A DNA stretch of 64,000 nt from Candidatus Planktophila sp. (GCA_009694515.1 SHUV01000002.1:1-64000); one strand, 5' to 3'. Shown: positions 1 through 12,983, counted from the first letter of the stretch. Numbers and translations are program-made. Notes: generated from the letters alone by a model not told the origin.

Positions 1-475
1 ACTTCGTTGCGCAATATCCCGACCACTCCGGATATCCCTTTGTGCCACCAGCAGAAACAACTGCGATGACATCTCCGGCGCCTTGCTTGAGCATGGTGGG
101 CAGCACAGCTTTGACAATGTGCGCTGTTCCTAGGTAGTTCGTCTGCATCATCTTTGCCCAGTCTGCCGGGTTTGACTCCACAACTGAGCCAATAATTCCC
201 ATGCCGGCATTAGGAACAAGCACATCAACGGAGCCAAACTCTTGCACTACTTTTTCAACAGCCGTAACACAATCACTCCAGGATGAAACATCGCCGACTA
301 CTGCCAGGGCTTGGGTACCAGAAATATCAGTGATCTCTTTCGCAGCTGACTGAATTCTTGATTTATCTCGCCCAACAATGGCAGTTCTGAAACCTTCTTC
401 TGCTAAGCGAAGTGCTATCCCAAAACCAATGCCTCGTGATGCACCAGTAACCAGGGCAGTTCTAGCTTCTGTCAT
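1..475 (-). CDS. SDR-family oxidoreductase, truncated at window edge
   Basis: Reverse strand from 475 reads MTEARTALVTGASRGIGFG..., the Rossmann TGxxxGIG motif; frame runs off the window. Confidence 0.85.
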   Translation of the reverse strand, partial: MTEARTALVTGASRGIGFGIALRLAEEGFRTAIVGRDKSRIQSAAKEITDISGTQALAVVGDVSSWSDCVTAVEKVVQEFGSVDVLVPNAGMGIIGSVVESNPADWAKMMQTNYLGTAHIVKAVLPTMLKQGAGDVIAVVSAGGTKGYPEWSGYCATK

Positions 476-476
476 G

Positions 477-1283
477 CTAACTCCAAGGTCTGGCGTCTAC
501 CGGATCTTCCCAGCTTGGAATTGGCGCTTGAAGTGGTTGATCAATCCAGCAGAATCTGCCATTGACTGAATCACTTTCAGCACTTACTAACTTAAGTACA
601 AGCTCCATCGCCTTCTTCGGATCATCCCCGCCGGTCTGATCTACCCAGTCAACCCAGGCTTTGTAATCCTTACCAACTGCGCCAAGCGCCTCTGCCTTTG
701 CCTTGATATCGCCCCACATATCACTTCGAACATCACCTGGATGAATCACATTTGCAGTGACACCTGAGCCAGCAACTTCAGCCGCAAGATGTCTGGTGAG
801 TTGATTCAGCGCCACCTTAGAAGTTCCGTAAGCGCTGTTCAGTGGCCCTGGTGGATGTAAGGATGCAGCAGAAGTTAAATTGATAATTCTGCCCCACTTG
901 CCTTTAAGCATTCCGGGTAGGAATGAACGAGCGGTGTAATAGGGCGCGATGGCATCGATAATGATGGTGCGCACCCATTCGGTGGGATCGGTATTTTGAA
1001 TGAGATCTATGGGCCCAAAAACACCGGCTGCATTTACCAGAATCTGCACAGCGCCATGCTCTTTCGAAACCTGCTTTTCGAGCTTTTCGACAAAGGCATT
1101 ATCGCTGACATCTCCGGTAATACTTGTGATCATTGTTTTTTGAGTTGCCGAGAGCCCACTTGCATCAAGTGCTGAACGTGAGACTGCGATGACCTGGTGG
1201 CCTTGATCTGCCAGACCTAATGTGATCTGACGTCCAATTCCACGACTAGCACCCGTTACGAGCACAAGTTTCTGAGCAGACAT
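477..1283 (-). CDS. SDR-family NAD(P)-dependent oxidoreductase
   Basis: TGASRGIG cofactor motif and YGTSK active site in 268 aa ORF. Confidence 0.9.
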   Translation of the reverse strand: MSAQKLVLVTGASRGIGRQITLGLADQGHQVIAVSRSALDASGLSATQKTMITSITGDVSDNAFVEKLEKQVSKEHGAVQILVNAAGVFGPIDLIQNTDPTEWVRTIIIDAIAPYYTARSFLPGMLKGKWGRIINLTSAASLHPPGPLNSAYGTSKVALNQLTRHLAAEVAGSGVTANVIHPGDVRSDMWGDIKAKAEALGAVGKDYKAWVDWVDQTGGDDPKKAMELVLKLVSAESDSVNGRFCWIDQPLQAPIPSWEDPVDARPWS

Positions 1284-1288
1284 CTTTC

Positions 1289-1612
1289 TTATTTACCGGC
1301 ATTAGTTTGGAGATGGAAGACTTCGCGAAGCTCTGTTGAATTAACAATTCCATCTGAGTTGAACTCCATGAGTGGATTCATCAATACCGCCCAGCGATCG
1401 TGAACCTCGGAATGCCATAGCCGATCCCATGCCTCAACATCAGTAATCACTGAATACAGTACTAGTACTGGATCGTTCTCAAAAATAGTCATATCTGCAA
1501 TACCGGACTTTTCTAGTTCGGCAATCATCTCTGCCCAAATCGCATCGTGGTGCATCTTGTATGTCGCCAAGCTGCCTGGCTTTAAACGCATAGTGAAGGC
1601 TCTTCTTACCAT
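1289..1612 (-). CDS. L-rhamnose mutarotase (RhaM) family protein
   Basis: 107 aa; RRAFTMRLKPG...YKMHHDAIWAEM...ELREVFHL matches recalled RhaM pattern. Confidence 0.8.
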   Translation of the reverse strand: MVRRAFTMRLKPGSLATYKMHHDAIWAEMIAELEKSGIADMTIFENDPVLVLYSVITDVEAWDRLWHSEVHDRWAVLMNPLMEFNSDGIVNSTELREVFHLQTNAGK

Positions 1613-1651
1613 TTCTTCCTCTTTCTCTCTTCAATCGGTCTTATGGGTGAA

Positions 1652-3157
1652 CTATTCGTTTATTAACTTGATGAGCTCGCCATCATCAACGCCGATGACC
1701 TCACGTGTACTGACACCATCTTTGACTACGACTATGCGATCACACAAGGTAGTTAACTCAGAGATCTCTGTTGACCTAAACAAAATGCCCTTGCCTTCGG
1801 CAGCAATTTCGCGAACGAGCCGGAAAAGCTCGACCTTGGCACCTATGTCAACACCCCGCGTTGGGTCATCGAGCAGGACAAGTCCTGGACTAATTTCTAG
1901 CCACTTGCCGATAACTACCTTCTGTTGGTTACCACCAGATAGATTTCCCACCCGCACTTGAACACTTTCCGTCTTTATTGCGAACTTATCAACTATCTTC
2001 ATCGCAGCCGCTGCTAACCCTTTATAAGAGATTAATACCGTTCCCTTTTTATATCCTCCCACAGAAATATGAGATAAATTATCTGAAACTGTTCGCTCCA
2101 GCATCAGCCCTACCCGTTTGCGATCTGCAGGAATGAGGGCAACACCATCGCGAACTGAATTCTGGGGACTTAAATGGGTCTTTTCAACGCCTTGCACAGT
2201 GACCGTGCCAGCCACCTTTGGGCGCGCTCCAAAGAGAGTCTCAAGTAGTTCATCGGCGCCAGAACCAATGAGCCCGGCAACACCAACAATTTCACCTGCT
2301 GCAACGTTTAGCGAAATGTCTAGGACCTGCTTACCATTACTGAGGTTCTTCACTTCCAAGACTTTTTCCGCACTTGCATATAAATCGGCACTGCCCGTTT
2401 TCTTGGCAATGGAGGAAGCGGCTTTTTCTCCCACAATTCCGCCAATGACGGTAGGAATGTCGAGCTCCGTGGTGGGTTTTGAAAATACAAGAGAGCCGTT
2501 GCGCATCACAGTGATGTGATCTGCTACTGCAAAAACCTCATCTAATCTATGTGAGACATAAAGCACTGTCGTTCCCTGCGCAGGCAAAGCTTTCACCAGG
2601 TCAAGTAGTCGCTTACTTTCACGGGCATTGAGGGCAGAGGTGGGTTCATCCAAAATGAGAAGTTTAGGTTTTTCAATGAGCACACGGGCAAGTTCAATGA
2701 GTTGTTGGTCTGAAAGTGGCACTTCCCCAACAATTCGATCCAGAGGAACATCAAGTCCAATTGACTTAAAGACCGGTAGCGCAATTTGCGCCATCTTCTT
2801 TCTGGCAATAAATGGGCCGATGCGCATTTCACGATCTGGAAAAAGATTTGTTAACACATCGCGATGTTGGAATAATCGCAGCTCTTGATACATGATTCCG
2901 ATGCCGAGCTTTGACGCTGATTGCACGGTAAAGGAGGAGAACTTCTCCCCCATCACCTCAATACTGCCCTCATCAGGGGTAACTCCACCCGAGAGGATCT
3001 TCATAAAAGTTGATTTGCCGGCCCCATTTTCACCAACAATGGCATGCACCTTATTTGCTGCGAGATCTAGATCTAGTCCGTTCAGGGCCTTTACTCCGCC
3101 GTAGCGCTTGGACAGGCCACGAACGGAGATCACGTTATGAACGCTTTGAGTATTCAA
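1652..3157 (-). CDS. Sugar ABC transporter ATP-binding protein (CUT2, RbsA/MglA-like, two ABC domains)
   Basis: Walker A GENGAGKST, LSDQQ/LSGGNQQK signatures, duplicated ABC cassette. Confidence 0.93.
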   Translation of the reverse strand: MNTQSVHNVISVRGLSKRYGGVKALNGLDLDLAANKVHAIVGENGAGKSTFMKILSGGVTPDEGSIEVMGEKFSSFTVQSASKLGIGIMYQELRLFQHRDVLTNLFPDREMRIGPFIARKKMAQIALPVFKSIGLDVPLDRIVGEVPLSDQQLIELARVLIEKPKLLILDEPTSALNARESKRLLDLVKALPAQGTTVLYVSHRLDEVFAVADHITVMRNGSLVFSKPTTELDIPTVIGGIVGEKAASSIAKKTGSADLYASAEKVLEVKNLSNGKQVLDISLNVAAGEIVGVAGLIGSGADELLETLFGARPKVAGTVTVQGVEKTHLSPQNSVRDGVALIPADRKRVGLMLERTVSDNLSHISVGGYKKGTVLISYKGLAAAAMKIVDKFAIKTESVQVRVGNLSGGNQQKVVIGKWLEISPGLVLLDDPTRGVDIGAKVELFRLVREIAAEGKGILFRSTEISELTTLCDRIVVVKDGVSTREVIGVDDGELIKLINE

Positions 3158-3199
3158 TGTGTGACCTCCGTTCGTAGTTTTGTCCCGGTTACTTATTAA

Positions 3200-4297
3200 T
3201 TAAGCAGATTCATCTGCGATTGGCTTAAGGTTCTTCTGCCAATCCTTGATGTAACCCTTAACTATTGGGTCGTAGTACTTACGAGTCACAGCCTTTGAAG
3301 CTGACATTTTCTGCAGCGCTTTGAAGGTAAGTGGTGCTGAACCGAATGGCTCAATGACCTTAGTTGCAGTAACAATTTCTGTTCCTGAGTCCAAGAAGCC
3401 AGGCTTGTTGATCTTGATCTTGTTACGGATGCTATCTACTAGCACCTGAACAGGAAGATATCCCTGAACGAATGGAGTCTGTCCCAAGCTGATGTGAGCA
3501 GTTCCATTTGCTAGAGCTTCGAGGTTTCCGATTGTGAGGTCATAGCCGCCGCCGATTGCACTTGATGATTTTGCAGCTGCATTTACTTTGCCGATGCTTT
3601 CAACATCGGGAGCACAGAGACCGACCATTGCAAGTGCCTTTGGATTCGCAGCAAGAAGGCCTTGCCATGCAGCGAAGTTAGCTGCTGAGTCAACCTTGAC
3701 ATCTGATGGTCCAATAATCTTGACTCCAGAAGCCTTAGCAAGACTTTCTAGCACACCCCTCTGGCGATTTTCCAACACTGGGAATCCTGGATAGCAATTT
3801 CCAACGATGACATCACCCTTTGCGGTAGTTCCACCGATCTTCTCCAAAACCATCTTTCCAAGAAGACGTCCGGATTCAACAGACTTTTCACCAACATATG
3901 GTCCGTTAACTCCCTCGCCAAGTCCGTTGAACATGACGATAGGTGTTCCGGCCTTAATGATTGTGTTCAGTCCCTTAACCATGGAAGCAGCAGGAACAGA
4001 AGTTGCAATTCCATCAACACCAGATGCGGCTAGGTTTTGCACCGCAGTGAGTTGCGCATCGCCTTCAGCACCAGCTGGGCCAGTTACTAAGAGTTTTACA
4101 TTGAGATCTCTAGCAGCCATTTGGGCTGCCTCGACAATTTGTTGAATAAATGGATTACCGATTACGTGTACTACGAAACCGATGGTCAGTCTCTTCTGCG
4201 CAGCCTGCGCAGGAGTGGCTACTGCGCTAGCAGAAAAAACCAACGCTGTAACAACTGCTATTGCACTAAAACGTGAATGACGGCTCTTGATTGTCAT
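3200..4297 (-). CDS. Sugar ABC transporter substrate-binding protein (periplasmic binding protein type 1)
   Basis: N-terminal signal sequence; KRLTIGFVVHVIGNPFIQQIVEAAQMAARDLNV; located in ABC operon. Confidence 0.88.
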   Translation of the reverse strand: MTIKSRHSRFSAIAVVTALVFSASAVATPAQAAQKRLTIGFVVHVIGNPFIQQIVEAAQMAARDLNVKLLVTGPAGAEGDAQLTAVQNLAASGVDGIATSVPAASMVKGLNTIIKAGTPIVMFNGLGEGVNGPYVGEKSVESGRLLGKMVLEKIGGTTAKGDVIVGNCYPGFPVLENRQRGVLESLAKASGVKIIGPSDVKVDSAANFAAWQGLLAANPKALAMVGLCAPDVESIGKVNAAAKSSSAIGGGYDLTIGNLEALANGTAHISLGQTPFVQGYLPVQVLVDSIRNKIKINKPGFLDSGTEIVTATKVIEPFGSAPLTFKALQKMSASKAVTRKYYDPIVKGYIKDWQKNLKPIADESA

Positions 4298-4359
4298 CTT
4301 TTCCCTCTCCTTCTTTTCTATTCAAGCAATGCTCCCGATGAGCAAGGTTGAAACCTGGT

Positions 4360-5340
4360 TTAGCTGGCTCGATTTTTTCGAACTCGAACAATTTGATCTA
4401 CACCGATAGCAAAAATAATGACGAGGCCGGTTACCAGGGTGCTCCACACGGCATCGATACCCAAGAAGACAATGCCTACTCCGATAACCCCCACAATCAG
4501 TGCACCGATTAATGAGCCCCAGACTGTTCCGGCTCCACCTGAAAGTGGAGTTCCACCAATGATTGCTGCTGCCACAACTGGCAGAAGCAAGTTAGCTCCC
4601 GTACTTGGATCAACTGCTCCTCTAAAACCAAGGAAGAGAATTCCACCAATGCCAGAAACAACGCCCATAAGCGTGCAGGTGAGAATCTTGATTTTCTTAG
4701 TTGGTATGCCAGCTAGACGTGCCGCTTCTGGATTACTACCGATTGCTAGAATTCGATATCCGAAACGAGTTTTATGCAAAGTCAAATGTAGTACTAAAAA
4801 TGCAAATACCACAAAAATCAAAATGAAAGGTACTGGTGTTTCGATATCGCCACCAAGGACTCTAAAGAAAATATTTTCAGTAAGTTTCTTTTCCGTTGGA
4901 ACTACAGAACCTGACTTATTTGAGATTAGCGAAAGACCCTGAAATATTGAAGCTGTGCCTAAGGTGACAATGATTAGGGGAAGTCTCATCACAACTGTGA
5001 GCACACCGTTGATTGCTCCCATAAAACCACCAGCGCCAATTCCTAAAATGATTGCAATCCAGACCGGAACTCCAGCAATCATGGAAAGACCTGCAACCAC
5101 AGCAGAAAGATTAAGGATCCAACCGAATGAGAGATCAATTTCTCCCATTGAAAGTAAATAGACAATGCACCCGGCAAGAAGTGCTGAGATGGAATAGCTT
5201 GCTGCGAGATTAAGAAGGTTTTCAGGCTTTAGAAATGTTGGACGCAGTGCCCCCACGATGCCCACCAGAACAAGGAGGGCAAAAATAACGCTCGCCTCTT
5301 CTGGCAATTTGACTCGACGAGATTTAGCCCCTGCGGACAT
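4360..5340 (-). CDS. Sugar ABC transporter permease (RbsC-like)
   Basis: Multi-TM; IGSNPEAARLAGIPTKKIKI and GGTPLSGGAGTVWGSLIGA motifs. Confidence 0.93.
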   Translation of the reverse strand: MSAGAKSRRVKLPEEASVIFALLVLVGIVGALRPTFLKPENLLNLAASYSISALLAGCIVYLLSMGEIDLSFGWILNLSAVVAGLSMIAGVPVWIAIILGIGAGGFMGAINGVLTVVMRLPLIIVTLGTASIFQGLSLISNKSGSVVPTEKKLTENIFFRVLGGDIETPVPFILIFVVFAFLVLHLTLHKTRFGYRILAIGSNPEAARLAGIPTKKIKILTCTLMGVVSGIGGILFLGFRGAVDPSTGANLLLPVVAAAIIGGTPLSGGAGTVWGSLIGALIVGVIGVGIVFLGIDAVWSTLVTGLVIIFAIGVDQIVRVRKNRAS

Positions 5341-5493
5341 ACCTGCTCACCCTCTCTGATGAACGCACCCGTGGAATCCTTTCCAGGGCAATATTGGTAT
5401 AAAACCCCCACTACGCCTGAAAGTCAATAGGTTTCTGGCAAGTGTCGGGTGGATTCCCCTAGCCAGGAGAAACTTTCCTGGTCTGTATCTCTG

Positions 5494-5503
5494 CAACCGG
5501 TTG
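5494..5503. promoter_or_regulatory. LacI-family-type operator candidate (CAACCGGTTG) upstream of the sugar ABC operon
   Basis: Perfect 10 bp palindrome CAACCGGTTG in the gap between deoC stop and permease start. Confidence 0.5.
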
Positions 5504-5504
5504 A

Positions 5505-5552
5505 GTAACGCACCGTTACGTTGCACCTTCCTATCGGTTACCTCTCAGTAAC
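5505..5552. repeat. Cluster of four GTAAC/GTTAC half-sites (two inverted pairs)
   Basis: GTAACG-CAC-CGTTAC at 5505-5519 and GTTAC-CTCTCA-GTAAC at 5537-5552. Confidence 0.5.
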
Positions 5553-6249
5553 TCTTTGTCTCCGCGCTGCTCGTATCAGAAATTATCTCGATTCCGGCGC
5601 TGGTTCCAAGTAAAGATGCACCGGCGGCAATTAACTCGCGAGCTTGGGCTAAATGCTTAATTGATCCAGAGGCTTTAACGAGAACTCCGTCCTTGGCACG
5701 CTCGACTAAATATCGCACACTCGCAGCGTTAGCTGTCTCTATCTGACCACTACTCGCATTCTTTAAATATGCCACACCAGCCTCCATTGAGAGTTGCACT
5801 GCCAACTCCTTCTCTTCTGCGCTAAGCAGTGGAAGTTCCAACATCACCTTGATCGGAACGCCAGATGCGCGCACCACACCTGCGATATCTTCCCGAAACT
5901 CGTCATACATCCCAGATTTAAGCCAGCCGATTTGAACACCAATATCAATTTGGGTGGCACCTAATCTGACAAGTTCTGCTGCCTCGGCAGCTTTGCCCGC
6001 GCTAGTCATCACTCCTACGGTGGGAAAATCTAAAGCTGAGGCAACTTCAATTCCCGTTCCTTTCAGAATTGATGCGGTCAGTGCAACCCATGATCCCGGC
6101 ACCATTGCAGCGCTAAAGCCATATTTAATGGCATCTTCCACATGTGCAATCATTTCTTGCCGAGTTGAGCCCACTTCTATCTTGGTATGTTGAATATACG
6201 GAGCAAGTTGGGCTGGGGTTAAAGTGGTGGCATCTACTGTGCTAGACAT
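5545..6249 (-). CDS. deoC: Deoxyribose-phosphate aldolase
   Basis: 234 aa; IQHTKIEVGSTRQEM..., VASALDFPTVG..., KASGSIK motif. Confidence 0.9.
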   Translation of the reverse strand: MSSTVDATTLTPAQLAPYIQHTKIEVGSTRQEMIAHVEDAIKYGFSAAMVPGSWVALTASILKGTGIEVASALDFPTVGVMTSAGKAAEAAELVRLGATQIDIGVQIGWLKSGMYDEFREDIAGVVRASGVPIKVMLELPLLSAEEKELAVQLSMEAGVAYLKNASSGQIETANAASVRYLVERAKDGVLVKASGSIKHLAQARELIAAGASLLGTSAGIEIISDTSSAETKSY

Positions 6250-7145
6250 TTTTCAATCTCTTCTCTTGTGGGTAGGGAATCGATTACCCCTGCAATTCCA
6301 ACAGAATGTGAACCTGAAGCGGTTGCAAATTTCACACACTCATGAAAATCACGCCCTTCAGATATAGCAACAGCTAAGGCAGAGGTGAAACTATCTCCAG
6401 CACCAGTTGTATCAACTACTTTTATCGCCTTAATTGCCGGGACGGCATACACATCGCTGCCATCATCTACGAGCGAGCCTTCCGAGCCTAGAGTCATCAC
6501 TATCTTGGCACTGGTCTTTAGCCGCATCTGGGCAATGAGTTCTTTAGGTAAGAGTCCATGCTCGCCCGGGATCCCAAGTAAAACAGGGGCCTCGGTTCGG
6601 TTGGGTGTGATGACATCAAACATCGACCATGCCTCTGGCGGTAATTTCACGGCCGGAGCTGGATTAAGAACTATTAAACGGCCTTCTTGCCGCCCAATCT
6701 TTAGCGAAGCCAAGACTGCGGGCAAGGCAAGTTCCATAGAGACTACAAGCACATCAGCGTGTGCGATATGTGAACGGAAATTTTCCACATGAGCTGGCGT
6801 TAATTCATCCAGGGCCCCAGCTGCGACCAGGATTCTATTTTCACCATCGGATTCGACCAAGATAAATCCCACCATTGTGTGGTCCTTGCCGGTGACAACA
6901 CATGAATCATCGACACCCTCAACTTTCCATAGTGCTCGTGCGCCTTGTCCGAAATCATCAGGGCCAATAGCGGTAAGAAAACTTACTTCGGCGCCAAGTC
7001 GCGCGGCACCTATTGCTTGATTAGATCCTTTACCACCTGGTCCGGCATCAAATACTCCACCCATGAGAGTTTCACCAGCCTGCGGAAGTTGCGGGATCCG
7101 CATCGTCATTCCAACGCCGTAACTTCCAACAACAGCAATTTTCAT
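6234..7145 (-). CDS. rbsK: Ribokinase / PfkB-family carbohydrate kinase
   Basis: GGKGSNQAIGAARLG and DTTGAGDSFTSALA PfkB motifs. Confidence 0.9.
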   Translation of the reverse strand: MKIAVVGSYGVGMTMRIPQLPQAGETLMGGVFDAGPGGKGSNQAIGAARLGAEVSFLTAIGPDDFGQGARALWKVEGVDDSCVVTGKDHTMVGFILVESDGENRILVAAGALDELTPAHVENFRSHIAHADVLVVSMELALPAVLASLKIGRQEGRLIVLNPAPAVKLPPEAWSMFDVITPNRTEAPVLLGIPGEHGLLPKELIAQMRLKTSAKIVMTLGSEGSLVDDGSDVYAVPAIKAIKVVDTTGAGDSFTSALAVAISEGRDFHECVKFATASGSHSVGIAGVIDSLPTREEIEKCLAQ

Positions 7146-7223
7146 TTGACTCCTAAATTTGCCGCGAACATCTTGGCAAAAGTACTGTGTTATGAGCCAA
7201 TGTCAATATCCAAGGTGAGATTT

Positions 7224-7242
7224 GATGAGAACTTATCTCATC
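7224..7242. repeat. Perfect 7 bp inverted repeat GATGAGA-ACTTA-TCTCATC
   Basis: Read directly; between the end of the TRIC gene and rbsK start. Confidence 0.5.
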
Positions 7243-7244
7243 TG

Positions 7245-7844
7245 CTACTTGCTGAACTTAGGCAGGTGCAGATCGAATTGGATTGAGATGACGCGGGTAA
7301 GCATCACTACTACTCCCCCAATGATTGCCGCCAGATTATCTGCAACGCTGAGCTGGTGAAGTGCGACAAAGGTAATCGCACCCATTAGCGCTGATGTGCC
7401 AATTGTTTCGCGGTGAAGTAAGACCGGCTCTAGCTGACAGAGAATGTCTCGTAATAGCCCGCCTGTCACAGCTGTAATGACTCCCAAAAGAATGGCTGCA
7501 TACCAGGCAACGTTTTCTTCAAAGGCCAACTGTGTTCCAGAAAGTGTCGCCACAGCAAGGCCAAAGGTGTCCATAATTAGTAGCGTCTTACCAACATGTG
7601 TGACACGCCTAAAGACCAGGGTAAGAACTACAGCAGCAATAATGCTGATAACAATCCAGCCATCTGTGATCCAGATCGGAGTCAGGCCAAGAAATACATT
7701 TCGAAGGGTGCCGCCTGAGACCGATGCTATTGCTGCAATAAATGCGATGCCACCGTAATCAAGGCCTTTATCTGCAGCCACCCGGGCACCAACAAGTGCG
7801 AAGACAAAGGTGGAGAGCAGGTCCAAGATATGTAGCAGGGTCAT
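7245..7844 (-). CDS. TRIC/UPF0126 (YicG-like) membrane protein
   Basis: Duplicated glycine-rich TM units (ISGGTLRN.. / VTGGLLRDIL). Confidence 0.85.
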   Translation of the reverse strand: MTLLHILDLLSTFVFALVGARVAADKGLDYGGIAFIAAIASVSGGTLRNVFLGLTPIWITDGWIVISIIAAVVLTLVFRRVTHVGKTLLIMDTFGLAVATLSGTQLAFEENVAWYAAILLGVITAVTGGLLRDILCQLEPVLLHRETIGTSALMGAITFVALHQLSVADNLAAIIGGVVVMLTRVISIQFDLHLPKFSK

Positions 7845-8065
7845 GGGCAGAGTCTAGAGAAGGGCAGGCGAAGGAACGGGAACCTTTAACTGTGGATAAG
7901 CCAATTACCCTGATCCACTGCCTTGAAATCTAAAGTTTTACTGGCACGGCCTAAGAGTAAGCAACCGAGCAAGTAGTATGCACAAAACCGCAAATACATT
8001 TCATTTACATCACATTTGTGCTCTTTTCAACAATTACCTCATTCTCCCTCCGTAGAGTACGACCC

Positions 8066-9721
8066 ATGCCTAAAAGCGTTGGACTCTCAAAAGATAAGAA
8101 TTGGTGGCGCCAAGCGGCCATCTACCAGATCTACCCGCGAAGCTTCGCCGACTCAAATGGCGATGGCATTGGTGATCTCAAGGGAATCACTTCCCGCATC
8201 TCATACTTGAAATCATTGAGCCTTGATGCGCTCTGGTTAAGTCCATTCTATCCATCGGCGCTAGCAGATGGTGGCTATGACGTAGCTGATTATCGTGATG
8301 TAGATCCACGGCTTGGAACGCTGGCAGATTTCGATGAGCTGCTGGCAGAGCTACACAAAGTAGGAATCCGAATATTCGTTGATATCGTTCCTAACCACTC
8401 ATCCAATTTGCATGTGTGGTTTAAGGAAGCAATCGAAGCTAAGCCTGGCTCTAAAGCGCGCAATCGTTACATCTTCCGAGATGGAAAAGGTGAAAATGGC
8501 GAGCTGCCACCCACTGATTGGGTTTCACACTTTGCGCCTAGCGCTTGGACCCATGAATCAGTAATGGGTGGAAAAGGTAATCAGTGGTACATGCATTGGT
8601 TTGCCCCAGAACAGCCAGATTTCAATTGGGATAACCCAGAAGTGGAGAAAGAGTTCCTTAAGACACTTAAGTTCTGGGCCGATCGCGGAGTCGATGGTTT
8701 CCGTATTGATGTGGCACATGCACTGAAGAAAGATCTATCTGAGCCACTTCGTAGCCTGCCGGTCTTTGAAACCCTAGAAGAACGAGGTAACAAGGGCAAA
8801 GGCATCCTGGCCGACCGTGATGAACTCTTTAAGATTTACAAGCAATGGCGCAAACTATTTAACCAGTATGACCCACCACGAGTAGCCGTGGCAGAAGCAT
8901 TTGTGCACCCAGAGCGACTTCCGCTCTATGCCAGCACAAAGACTTTGGGGCAATGTTTTGATTTCCGTTTCATTGAGACCCCCTTTGAAGCAGCTGCGTA
9001 TAAAGAGAGCGTGCAAGATGCGCTGGAGCTTGCCCTTAAAAATAAATCTTCTTGCACATGGACACTTTCAAACCACGATCAAATTCGCCATGCGACCAAG
9101 ATGGGTCTTAATTCAGCAGTAGATCGTCGTTCATGGATGCTCTCCAATGGAACTTCTCATCCGCTAGATGCAGCCGCTGGCACACAGAACGCACTTGCGG
9201 CAACGCTATTTATTTTGGCTCTTCCTGGTAGTACATATATGTATCAAGGTGAAGAGCTAGGTCTGCACGAAGTCACTGATATTCCAGCAAGTCAGATTCA
9301 AGATCCGCAATACCTACGCAATAACAAAATGGATAAGGGGCGAGATGGGTGCCGCGTGCCCCTGCCGTGGGAGAAATCAGGAACTTCTTTTGGTTTTGGA
9401 ACAGGGGGTGCACACTTGCCACAACCTTCGTGGTTTGCAGATTACTCAGTAGAAGCAGAAGAGAATGATCCCAACTCCGCGCTCTCGATTTATCGCATCG
9501 CACTTGGGCTTCGTAAATCACTGATTACAGAAGAAAAGATAAAATGGCATAAGACTGGAAATTCATCTGTCTTGCACTTCTCACGGCCAAATGGCTGGCA
9601 CTGCATCACCAACTTCCGTGGTGGAAGTTATCCAATGCCCAAAGGAGAAATGCTCATCTCTTCCCACCCACTCACCGACGGCAAGATTTCAGCCGGCACA
9701 ACGGTTTGGCTTAAAAAATAA
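8066..9721 (+). CDS. GH13 alpha-glucosidase / oligo-1,6-glucosidase-like
   Basis: WWRQAAIYQIYPRSFADSNGDGIGDLKGI, DGFRIDVAHAL, TLSNHDQIRH; start moved to internal ATG at 8066 (MPKSVGLSKDKNWW). Confidence 0.92.
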   Translation: MPKSVGLSKDKNWWRQAAIYQIYPRSFADSNGDGIGDLKGITSRISYLKSLSLDALWLSPFYPSALADGGYDVADYRDVDPRLGTLADFDELLAELHKVGIRIFVDIVPNHSSNLHVWFKEAIEAKPGSKARNRYIFRDGKGENGELPPTDWVSHFAPSAWTHESVMGGKGNQWYMHWFAPEQPDFNWDNPEVEKEFLKTLKFWADRGVDGFRIDVAHALKKDLSEPLRSLPVFETLEERGNKGKGILADRDELFKIYKQWRKLFNQYDPPRVAVAEAFVHPERLPLYASTKTLGQCFDFRFIETPFEAAAYKESVQDALELALKNKSSCTWTLSNHDQIRHATKMGLNSAVDRRSWMLSNGTSHPLDAAAGTQNALAATLFILALPGSTYMYQGEELGLHEVTDIPASQIQDPQYLRNNKMDKGRDGCRVPLPWEKSGTSFGFGTGGAHLPQPSWFADYSVEAEENDPNSALSIYRIALGLRKSLITEEKIKWHKTGNSSVLHFSRPNGWHCITNFRGGSYPMPKGEMLISSHPLTDGKISAGTTVWLKK

Positions 9722-9731
9722 AACTATTTCT

Positions 9732-12748
<3,017 letters not shown>

Positions 12749-12758
12749 GGGGCTAAGT

Positions 12759-12983
12759 TTAGTCTTTAGCTAAAGGAAGGCTCGCCACTACCGCCAAGCC
12801 ACCCAGGGCGCTCTTGCGTAGCGAGAAGGTGCCGTTCAATTTTTCAATAACGGCAGACATGATGCTCATACCCAACCCCGAACCACCATTTTCGCGCGAG
12901 CGAGACTTATCAAAGCGATTGAGTGAGCGAATATTCTCAGCATAAGCACCCTCAGGTAATCCTTGCCCAGCATCTTCAATCAT
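12759..12983 (-). pseudogene. Remnant of sensor histidine kinase C-terminal ATPase domain
   Basis: IEDAGQGLPEG...NRFDKSRSRENGGSGLGMSIMSAVIEKLNGTFSLRKS = G1/F/G2 boxes only; no H-box or N-box upstream, frame closes at a TGA about 100 nt upstream of this ORF. Confidence 0.65.

Noticed and set aside
2118-2519. Opposite-strand ORFs across the ABC ATPase gene and similar antisense ORFs throughout the track
   Set aside because: Antisense shadows of strongly supported genes; Ser/Arg/Pro-rich with no recognizable domains
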